DNA of 59,235 bases, taken from contig JAFDYE010000375.1 of assembly GCA_018267585.1 (NCBI GenBank), positions 1 to 59,235 on the forward strand. The letters run 5' to 3'. Under the pieces are notes generated by a model, which saw only the letters and a list, made by a program, of their open reading frames with translations, did no database searches and was not told the DNA's origin. The translations under genes were made by a program, and so were the position numbers. The stretch is from Bacteroidota bacterium. GTDB lineage: Bacteria; Bacteroidota; Bacteroidia; Chitinophagales; Chitinophagaceae. Of this stretch, positions 52,460 through 59,235 are shown piece by piece. Every line of letters starts with the position of its first letter. The stretch's first letter is position 1.

Positions 52460-54880
52460 CTATTCCGTCCGGAGGCTCTTCACGGGGTTGACCAGACCCG
52501 CCTTGATCGCCTGGTAGCCGATCGTGGCAAGCGCTACACCGGTAACCATCAGTCCGGCAAGGACGAATATCCACCAGGACAGGTCGATCCGGTAGGCAAA
52601 ATCGCTCAGCCATGCCCTCATCGCATACCAGCCCAGCGGTCCCGCGATCAGGAAGGCGATGCCGATCAGCCCGAGGAAGTCGGAAGAGAAAAGCGTGACG
52701 ATCTGCCCCAGGGATGCGCCGAGCACCTTGCGGATACCCATCTCCCTGGTCCGCTGTTCGGCCGCAAACATAACCAGCCCGAGCAGTCCCAGACAGGATA
52801 TCAGGATGGCCAGGGACGCGAACAGCAGCGAAAGACGGGTCATAAGCAGCTCGGTCTCGTACATCCGCTGGTATTCTTCGTCCATGAATTGGTACGCGAA
52901 CGCAAATTTCGGGTTGATGTCCCTGTAGACCTTTTCGATGCCGGCCAGTGCCTGCCTCGTCTGGCCCGGCAGGGTCTTGATCATGATCACCCCAAAGTAT
53001 TCGTATTCTTTTACATCGAGCAATATGGGGACGATCGGATCGCGAAGCGAATTAGTGTGAAAGTCCTTTATTACGCCGATGATATGCCCCTTCTTCTTCC
53101 AGGCCTGCACCCATTTTCCGATGGGGTTCTTCAGGCCCATTTCCCGCATCGCCGTTTCATTGACCAGGAAAGCATCCGAAGAATCTGTCGGGTTCAGCGG
53201 GGAAAAATTGCGCCCCTCCACGATCCTGAGACCGAGCAGGCGGACAAAGTCAAAACCGACAGAAGAAGGGTTTACCCCGACCCTTGAATTGTTCGCCTTC
53301 CCTTCCCAGGTGATCTCGTCGTCCGTTACCAGGAAATTCATGGAATGCGGCGTTTCGCTGCTGCGGTCGACCACCGCAATACCCGGCGAAGCGAGCAGCC
53401 GCTGCTTAAATAGCGCGTAGCCCTTTGCATCGGAGAGTTCGCCCTCGATCCGCACATAGATGATATTCTCCCGGTTGTAGCCCAGATCCGTCGTCTCGAC
53501 ATAATTGGTCTGCCGCGTGATCACGATCGTCGCAATCAGCAGGAACAGCGATAGCACGAACTGGAAGACCGTCAGCCCTTTCCGGAAAAGAATAGAGCTT
53601 TGCGTATATCTGATCGCGCCCTTCAAGACCCTCACCGGCCGCAACGAAGAAAGATAAAGTGCCGGATAGCTGCCTGCAACCAGCCCCGTAAACAGCATGA
53701 CACCAGCCAGCGTGAGCCAGAATCGCGGCTCCGCCGCCGGAAAGCGGATATGCTTCGCCGTAAAATGATCAAAGGCCGGCAGCAACAGCACCAGCAAAAC
53801 CAGCGATAGCACCATTGCCAGCAACGAAAAGACAAGCGACTCGCCGATGAACTGCCCTATAAGATGGATCCGCGTCGAACCCACCACCTTCCGCAGACCG
53901 ATCTCTTTCGCCCGCCGGACCGACCTCGCCGTCGCCAGATTCATAAAATTGACACAGGCGATCAGCAGGATAAAAAACGCTACGCTGCTGAAGATGCGGA
54001 CGTATTCGATACGTCCCGCAATAGGACGACCATTGACAAAAACGTTGTAAAGGTACTGGTCCCCCATCCGTTGCAATCCCACCCGGAGCGCAGCCCTGTC
54101 GGCCGGAGCCAGCCGGGTGGCCATATAGCTGTTGATCGCCGTTTCCGTCGACCCGGGTTCAGCCCCAGGCGCCAGCTCCATAAAGGTCCGGAAACCATGG
54201 CTGGCCCATTCCAGCAGACGGCTCTTCTGCGCCTCCCACGACAAGAGAAAATCGCAATGAAAAGAGCATCGCTCTGGCAGGTTCTCGAAGACCGATGACA
54301 CGACGAGGTCCATTTTATCCTCATAGCGGACGGGCTTGCCCATGGCCGCGTGCGCGCTTCCGAACAACGACTCCGCTACCTTCCGCGAAATGGCGATACT
54401 ATAGATGCCTGGCAGCGCCGTGGCAGGCCGGCCTTCCAGCAAGGGAAAGCCGAAGAGGTCAAAAAACCCGCCGCTGGCCCGTGCGCCGTCATATTTGATG
54501 ACCTTGTCACCGACCTGAAGCGTCTCCGGATGCCCCCAGGGCAGCTCATAACCGGTAGCGTAGAAGACGGTATTTCTGACCGCGGGCACCGAGGCCGCCG
54601 TCTCCTCCAGCGCAAATTCCCGGAGGTTCTTTTGACGATTGTAGGAGACCGGGGTATTATAGCTACCCTCTACATGGCCATCGGCGGTGGAAAGGGTATA
54701 GACAGTATACAGGTTCTTTTCACTCCCGTAAAAATTATCTACGCTCCTTTCATCCTGCACCCACAGAAAGATGAAAAGACAGCAGGTCATGCCCAGCCCG
54801 AGACCAAACACGTTGATGCCGGCATAGACCCTATGCCGCTGCATATTCCGCCATGCGATCTTGATATAGTTCTTTAACAT
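52460..54880 (-). CDS. FtsX/MacB-type ABC transporter permease
   Basis: An 806-residue inner-membrane permease (start MLKNYIKIAWRNMQRHRVYAG). The first membrane helix (about 19-41) leads to a periplasmic MacB-type domain (about 45-275). FtsX helices follow near 285-410, a second periplasmic domain at 450-670, and a C-terminal FtsX with TREMGIRKVLGASLGQIV. It probably exports or moves lipoprotein- or peptide-type substrates. No ATPase is adjacent. A remnant of a second permease precedes it by 9 nt. Confidence 0.92.
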   Translation of the reverse strand: MLKNYIKIAWRNMQRHRVYAGINVFGLGLGMTCCLFIFLWVQDERSVDNFYGSEKNLYTVYTLSTADGHVEGSYNTPVSYNRQKNLREFALEETAASVPAVRNTVFYATGYELPWGHPETLQVGDKVIKYDGARASGGFFDLFGFPLLEGRPATALPGIYSIAISRKVAESLFGSAHAAMGKPVRYEDKMDLVVSSVFENLPERCSFHCDFLLSWEAQKSRLLEWASHGFRTFMELAPGAEPGSTETAINSYMATRLAPADRAALRVGLQRMGDQYLYNVFVNGRPIAGRIEYVRIFSSVAFFILLIACVNFMNLATARSVRRAKEIGLRKVVGSTRIHLIGQFIGESLVFSLLAMVLSLVLLVLLLPAFDHFTAKHIRFPAAEPRFWLTLAGVMLFTGLVAGSYPALYLSSLRPVRVLKGAIRYTQSSILFRKGLTVFQFVLSLFLLIATIVITRQTNYVETTDLGYNRENIIYVRIEGELSDAKGYALFKQRLLASPGIAVVDRSSETPHSMNFLVTDDEITWEGKANNSRVGVNPSSVGFDFVRLLGLRIVEGRNFSPLNPTDSSDAFLVNETAMREMGLKNPIGKWVQAWKKKGHIIGVIKDFHTNSLRDPIVPILLDVKEYEYFGVIMIKTLPGQTRQALAGIEKVYRDINPKFAFAYQFMDEEYQRMYETELLMTRLSLLFASLAILISCLGLLGLVMFAAEQRTREMGIRKVLGASLGQIVTLFSSDFLGLIGIAFLIAGPLGWYAMRAWLSDFAYRIDLSWWIFVLAGLMVTGVALATIGYQAIKAGLVNPVKSLRTE

Positions 54881-54889
54881 CGGAAGGAT

Positions 54890-54982
54890 TTATTCGGTTC
54901 TTAGCGTTTGAACAGGATTCATCGACGCGGCCTTCAGCGCCTGATAGCCTACTGTCAGCACCGTGATCACCAACGCGGCAGC
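54890..54982 (-). pseudogene. Remnant of a second FtsX-type permease (C-terminal 30 codons)
   Basis: Reading leftwards in one frame to TAA at 54890-54892 gives AALVITVLTVGYQALKAASM followed by NPVQTLRTE. The end of the adjacent permease reads GYQAIKAGLVNPVKSLRTE. The alignment of the two ends is close and both terminate in RTE. No full gene extends beyond about 54985. The following 110 bases up to the deacetylase are not recognisable. An ancestral tandem pair with an upstream deletion is likely. It lies 9 nt before the intact permease, as in an operon. Confidence 0.75.
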
Positions 54983-55095
54983 TGGCTTTTCAGCATGGCA
55001 GTGAATTGTACCTATTCCACAGCCAAGAAAATGCCCTTTTCAGGAAGTCCTGAGAACCAAAAAATTGCGCAAACTTCAACGTCTGCAACTGTCCG

Positions 55096-55947
55096 CTAGC
55101 GATACACCCGCTGTCCGCGTATATATTCGGCGACGTCCACCATTGGGGCCACCCAGATATCCTTTTCATGCTCTTTCAGATAGCCGATCAGCCGCCGGTG
55201 GTCGTCCAGCGCGACATTGATATTGTGGCCACCGCCTACCCCGTGAAAGAGAAAGACGAGCAGAGTGCCGGAGTCCATGGCCTGCTTCACCAGCCCGATC
55301 ATATAGTCGGCATTTTGCCCGTTGATACCATAGCAGCGGATATCCGAAAGATCGATGCGCCCAGCCGTTTCAAAGCCGGAGTTCGTTCCCCGCGCAGCAG
55401 CGAAATCGCTCTTCAGCGAATCGTAAAATAGCGTATCCCCGATGCGCAGGTCCCCGCAGGGAAAGGCAAAGGTCCGGACCGACCGCCCGTCGATAGCCGA
55501 AAGCAGCTCGTTATTGGCCCTTATCTCGTTGACCGCACGGCGGACCGTATATCGCGAAAGGTCATTTTCCGCAGTGACCCAGCTGCGCCCGGGACGGCTT
55601 CCGTCACAGGGATGGAAGAGGGAATGATTCCCCAGCTCGTTGCCCTTTGCTGCGAGCTTACGCCATTCCCCGATGCGGCGACTTACCGCAGGCGAAGAGC
55701 CGATCAGATAAAAGGTCGCGGTAAGACCCGCGCTGTCCAGCTGCGGCATCACTTTATCGAGGTGGTTGTCGATAGCATCGTCATAGGTTAGCACGACAGC
55801 GCAACGCTTATGATTCCAGCCCCCCCCTTCCTCCGGGGGATAGATCCTGTACGGTCCTCCGCAAGTGGCGAAGGCACCACGACCGTTGTCCTGGGCAAAT
55901 GCCGCGGGCGCAACGAAGACAAACAGTAGGGCAAACAAACATTTCAT
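55096..55947 (-). CDS. Polysaccharide deacetylase (NodB-fold), secreted
   Basis: A 283-residue protein with a signal peptide (ending AAFAQ). Motif 1 is VVLTYDDAIDNH, with the catalytic Asp pair, and motif 2 is GNHSLFHPC, with the two metal His. TFAFPCGD is motif 3 and LLVFLFHGVG the C-terminal motif with His. It should remove N- or O-acetyl groups from a sugar polymer, such as peptidoglycan or an exopolysaccharide. No operon partner is clear. The divergent gap to the lipoprotein gene is 209 nt. Confidence 0.93.
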   Translation of the reverse strand: MKCLFALLFVFVAPAAFAQDNGRGAFATCGGPYRIYPPEEGGGWNHKRCAVVLTYDDAIDNHLDKVMPQLDSAGLTATFYLIGSSPAVSRRIGEWRKLAAKGNELGNHSLFHPCDGSRPGRSWVTAENDLSRYTVRRAVNEIRANNELLSAIDGRSVRTFAFPCGDLRIGDTLFYDSLKSDFAAARGTNSGFETAGRIDLSDIRCYGINGQNADYMIGLVKQAMDSGTLLVFLFHGVGGGHNINVALDDHRRLIGYLKEHEKDIWVAPMVDVAEYIRGQRVYR

Positions 55948-56156
55948 ACCCTAATATAGGAAAGAAATTGCAACCGATTACAATCCAGTATTTTATTCCC
56001 CTGTCATGGGTTTCCGGGTATTCTCATCATCAGGCAACCTCTGCATCCTCAACGGCGTTTTCCATTCGCGGAAACTATTTCGAACAACCAACAACCATTT
56101 GCTCCGGGGGCAACATTATTCTCCGGCATCAGTTTTCATTTTTTATTTAAACAACC

Positions 56157-57038
56157 ATGAAACGTAACAACCACCATTTCGCAATGGCAGGTATCGCCAT
56201 TGGCATGCTGCTGACTATCTCATCCTGTTCCAAAAAAGACAACAACAGCAATCCTGCTCCTCCCGCCGTACCAAAAATTCAGATACAGCTGGCGGACAAC
56301 AGCAAATTCGGCAAGATCATGACGGATAGCAATGGCCGGTCGCTCTACTTCTTCTCGAATGACGCCGGCGACACTTCCACCTGCTATGGCGGCTGCGCGA
56401 CGGCCTGGCCCGTCTTCTATGTAAACAATCCCACCCTTTCGGACGGACTGAAAAGCGGCGATTTCGCCACCATCACCCGCACCGACGGCAGCAAACAGAC
56501 TACGTATAAAGGATGGCCGCTGTACTACTATGCGCAGGACAGCAAGGCCGGCGACGTCAACGGCGATCCCGTCGGCAAAGTCTGGTACATCGCAAAACCC
56601 GACTATACGGTAATGATCTCCAACGGACAGTTGAAAGGCAACGACGGCAATCTTTATGACTCCCTGTACAATGCGGGCGTCACAGGTCTTACCCGGTATA
56701 TTACTGACGACCACGGACACACGCTGTACAATTTTAAAAATGATTCGTTCAACATCAACAAATTCACCAAGGCCGACTACAGCAACAACCCAAGCTGGCC
56801 GGTCGACACGCTGTCTGCCATCGGCAGCGTCCCCTCGACGCTCAACAAGGCCGACTTCGCCAATATCACCGTCGTAGGACGTACGCAGCTGACGTATAAA
56901 GGACGGCCGCTGTATTTCTTCGGTTCCGACGCGGGCAAACGCGGCAGCACCAAGGGCGTCAGCATTCCCAACGCCAACAAGCCCATCACCTGGCCTTATG
57001 CCAATGAGAACATCACTCCCGGGCCCGGATCGAATTAA
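56157..57038 (+). CDS. YX4D secreted-repeat lipoprotein
   Basis: A 293-residue lipoprotein with lipobox ISSC (Cys24). It carries repeats of unknown-function COG4315 type: RSLYFFSNDAGDTSTCYGGC with AWPVF, then LYNFKNDSF and PLYFFGSDAGKRGS. Each repeat pairs YKGxPLYYx and a WP motif. The biochemical role is not known; a redox or periplasmic binding role is suggested for some relatives. A strong terminator lies downstream. TTTG (56098-56101) upstream has no matching -7 box at the expected distance. Confidence 0.88.
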   Translation: MKRNNHHFAMAGIAIGMLLTISSCSKKDNNSNPAPPAVPKIQIQLADNSKFGKIMTDSNGRSLYFFSNDAGDTSTCYGGCATAWPVFYVNNPTLSDGLKSGDFATITRTDGSKQTTYKGWPLYYYAQDSKAGDVNGDPVGKVWYIAKPDYTVMISNGQLKGNDGNLYDSLYNAGVTGLTRYITDDHGHTLYNFKNDSFNINKFTKADYSNNPSWPVDTLSAIGSVPSTLNKADFANITVVGRTQLTYKGRPLYFFGSDAGKRGSTKGVSIPNANKPITWPYANENITPGPGSN

Positions 57039-57070
57039 CGCGCTCCAACATCCGTTGCCCTTTAACAGAC

Positions 57071-57108
57071 AGGGTTATTGCCAAAGGCGATAACCCTTAT
57101 TTTTTTTA
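57071..57108 (+). terminator. Rho-independent terminator after the YX4D lipoprotein
   Basis: AGGGTTAT (57071-57078) pairs with ATAACCCT (57090-57097). Inner TGCC and GGCG extend it to a 12-bp stem with a GU pair and an AAA loop, followed by TATTTTTTTT. It lies 32 nt after the stop. Confidence 0.92.
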
Positions 57109-57169
57109 TACGCCATACGTCGGAATAAGACAATATTACGGATATGTATATTTTTTATTTAAATATGTT

Positions 57170-57199
57170 TTTGATTCCCAGGTCTTTCTATTATATTGG
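57170..57199 (+). promoter_or_regulatory. Candidate promoter for the IPT/FG-GAP protein
   Basis: TTTG (57170-57173) and TATATTGG (57192-57199) are 18 nt apart. They match the Bacteroidota -33/-7 pattern closely, with the -7 box 17 nt before the ATG. Confidence 0.5.
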
Positions 57200-57216
57200 T
57201 GCAAATTCAATACCCC

Positions 57217-59235
57217 ATGCCGAAACTAAACCCTGGCAGAAGACCATTTTTTGGTAGAGGAAGATATTTTGTCTTCCTTCTGACTTCGGTATTCCTCTCC
57301 ATTTTGCTGCAGGCGCAGCCCAGAATAAATTCCTTCTCTCCGACATCGGGTCCCATAGGTACTGCGGTAACCATCACCGGTAGTAATTTTGGCGCTACGC
57401 TTTCGGACAATATCGTTTATTTCGGCGCGGTAAAAGCAACCGTTACCTCGGCCAGCGCGACTTCGCTGACAGTCGCCGTACCAACGGGCGCGACCTACGA
57501 GCCGATCACCGTAACTACCGCCGGGCTGACCGCGTCGTCGGCCATCCCCTTCAACGTGCTCTTCTCCGACAACGGCCAGTTCACGCCCCAGGCCTTCGGC
57601 ACGGGATCACCGACGCCGACCGGGGGGACCGCGCCGACCATGGTTTCCGCCAAAGACTTCGACGGCGACGGTAAGATCGACCTGGCTATTATCATCGCAG
57701 AGGGCTTACAGGTGTATAACAACACCGGGAGGCTGGGGTTTCCTGCGGTCACCGCGCTTTCGTCGATACCCTACGCCTTGCCCGGTTCGGGAGTTCCGCA
57801 GGCCCTGGCAGCCGGAGACATCGACGGCGACGGCAAGACCGATCTGCTGGTGTCCACGCCCGGTGACGCATATGTCTACGTCTTCCGGAATACCAGCACG
57901 CCCGGGCATATCTCCTTCAATGCGACGCCATTTTCAGTCCCCGCCTCCGCCAATATCGGCTGCATCACGCTCGCGGATTTCAATGGGGACGGCAGGACCG
58001 ATATAGCCATCCTGGACCACATTTACGATCCCACCGACCCGAATAATCCCATTTTCGGCCACATCAACGTTCTCGCGAACAACAGCACGCCGGGGAATTT
58101 TTCTTTCGGGGCAGAACAACTGTTGTCGTACGTGCCGGGTTCCTATCCCATGGTCCTCGCCGCGGCCGACCTCGACGGCGACGGAATGCCCGAGCTGGCC
58201 TATACAGAGTCCAACTTCAACCAGATCTATATTTACCAGAACGGCTCCAGCCGCGGGGGCACCGCTATCAGTCTTACTCCTGCCACCACGCCACAGCCCC
58301 TGAGCACCGGGGACATGGATATATATGGCAATTTGCCCACCCCCTATGGTATCGCCGCAGGCGATATGGACGGCGATGGCAAGATCGATCTTGCAGCGAC
58401 AAATTTCTTTACCAGTAGCCTGGCGATCTTCCGGAATACCAGCATCCCGGGGAATTTTTCCTTTAGCACGGAATCCACGACAACCCCGACATCCATGTAT
58501 CCCGCTCAGATCGCATTCAGCGACCTGGACGGCGACGGCCTGCCTGATCTGAGCCTGGCCACCCAGGGTGCAAACAGTCCTGCCAGCGATTCGATCTGGG
58601 TCTATCGCAACACCAGCAGCGGCGGGCATGTATCGCTTGCACCCTACGCCGGCTATCTCGCGAATTCACAGGCTTACTGGACGGTCCCCGCCGATCTGGA
58701 CGGAGACGGAGTACCTGACCTGCCCGTAGTCAACAACGGGGTTGGCCAGCTTTCCATTCTGATCAACAAAAGGTCGACCGACCTCGCCATCACCTCCTTT
58801 TCGCCGGACACCGCCTCTACCGGCACAGTCGTGACGATAACCGGGATCAGCTTTACGGGCGTCACCGGCGTCAGTTTTGGCGGTGTCCCCGCACAATATA
58901 CGGTCGTATCGCCCACGTCCATCATAGCAACGGTCGGCGCAGGAGCCACAGGCCTCGTAAAACTGACTACTGCCAATGCCTTTGCGACGGCTCCCGGCTT
59001 TGTCTTTAAGCAAACGCCATCGACGATCACCAGCTTCTCCCCGCAGACCGCGACCACGGGCACTGCCGTGCTGATCAAAGGCACCGGCTTTATATCCAAC
59101 CAGGCCAGCGCAGTCAGCTTTGGCGGTACACCGGCTGCCTCCATCAACGTGATCGACGATACGACCATATCAGCCATAGTTGACTCCGGCTCGACCGGGG
59201 ACGTCGATGTGATCGTTACAGGGGATACGATCTCC
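57217..59235 (+). CDS. Large secreted IPT/TIG and FG-GAP repeat protein (C-terminus outside the window)
   Basis: At least 673 residues are open to the window edge. The N-terminus (about 13-33) is a signal-like hydrophobic stretch ending LLQAQ. An IPT/TIG domain (INSFSPTSGPIGTAVTITG) comes first. Seven FG-GAP/VCBS calcium-binding motifs follow between about residues 140 and 510 (DFDGDGKIDL, DIDGDGKTDL, DFNGDGRTDI and four more). Two further IPT domains begin near 523 and 602. Such proteins are typically cell-surface or secreted adhesins, often ending in a type IX sorting signal. The end is not visible, so length and anchoring cannot be judged. Confidence 0.92.
   Translation, partial: MPKLNPGRRPFFGRGRYFVFLLTSVFLSILLQAQPRINSFSPTSGPIGTAVTITGSNFGATLSDNIVYFGAVKATVTSASATSLTVAVPTGATYEPITVTTAGLTASSAIPFNVLFSDNGQFTPQAFGTGSPTPTGGTAPTMVSAKDFDGDGKIDLAIIIAEGLQVYNNTGRLGFPAVTALSSIPYALPGSGVPQALAAGDIDGDGKTDLLVSTPGDAYVYVFRNTSTPGHISFNATPFSVPASANIGCITLADFNGDGRTDIAILDHIYDPTDPNNPIFGHINVLANNSTPGNFSFGAEQLLSYVPGSYPMVLAAADLDGDGMPELAYTESNFNQIYIYQNGSSRGGTAISLTPATTPQPLSTGDMDIYGNLPTPYGIAAGDMDGDGKIDLAATNFFTSSLAIFRNTSIPGNFSFSTESTTTPTSMYPAQIAFSDLDGDGLPDLSLATQGANSPASDSIWVYRNTSSGGHVSLAPYAGYLANSQAYWTVPADLDGDGVPDLPVVNNGVGQLSILINKRSTDLAITSFSPDTASTGTVVTITGISFTGVTGVSFGGVPAQYTVVSPTSIIATVGAGATGLVKLTTANAFATAPGFVFKQTPSTITSFSPQTATTGTAVLIKGTGFISNQASAVSFGGTPAASINVIDDTTISAIVDSGSTGDVDVIVTGDTIS

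Overview
The window comes from a Gram-negative member of the Bacteroidota, most likely the Chitinophagaceae with high GC content. Three SusC/SusD outer-membrane pairs, a sigma/FecR switch, FecR-linked STN-SusC architecture, LytS/LytTR two-component genes, TANNTTTG-type -7 elements and poor Shine-Dalgarno sites all fit that group. No rRNA, tRNA, insertion sequence or CRISPR array was seen. No stretch longer than about 300 bases lacks a gene.

Layout. (1) 1-11201: a minus-strand polysaccharide utilisation operon (SusC, SusD, GH30, GH2, SGNH hydrolase, DUF5107 protein) with a divergent AraC regulator. (2) 11287-13425: an L,D-transpeptidase-like protein, a small membrane protein and a HAD hydrolase. 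(3) 13444-25568: a second SusC/SusD operon on the minus strand whose downstream genes are not glycosidases. They are an FGGY kinase, an RraA-family protein with a signal peptide, an enolase-superfamily dehydratase with a Tat signal, and a bile-acid/pyruvate-type sodium symporter. A divergent AraC regulator (TTG start) is translationally coupled to a second gluconokinase-like kinase. (4) 25592-34253: a cupin protein, a GH109-type oxidoreductase/glycosidase, and a third SusC/SusD pair behind an ECF sigma factor and a FecR anti-sigma factor. (5) 34379-37021: a SWIB-domain protein with a histone-H1-like tail, an M24 peptidase and a lipoprotein.

(6) 37225-43850: two cytochrome c proteins flanking an OmpA-like protein, a coiled-coil secreted protein, a TPR protein and an NmrA-like reductase. 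(7) 43889-49801: two LytS-type kinases and a LytTR regulator, converging on a very large propeller-domain sensor kinase. The first LytS kinase and the propeller kinase have degraded ATP-binding motifs. (8) 49900-55947: a PEP-mutase-family enzyme, a VWA protein, an FtsX-type permease preceded by the remnant of a second one, and a polysaccharide deacetylase. (9) 56157-59235: a YX4D-repeat lipoprotein, a strong terminator, and the start of a large IPT/FG-GAP secreted protein that runs off the window.

The most interesting proposal is region 3. The gene set can be read as capture of a sugar acid by SusC/D, dehydration and aldol cleavage in the periplasm, and uptake of pyruvate by the sodium symporter. 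This is inference from export signals and family chemistry. It has not been shown.
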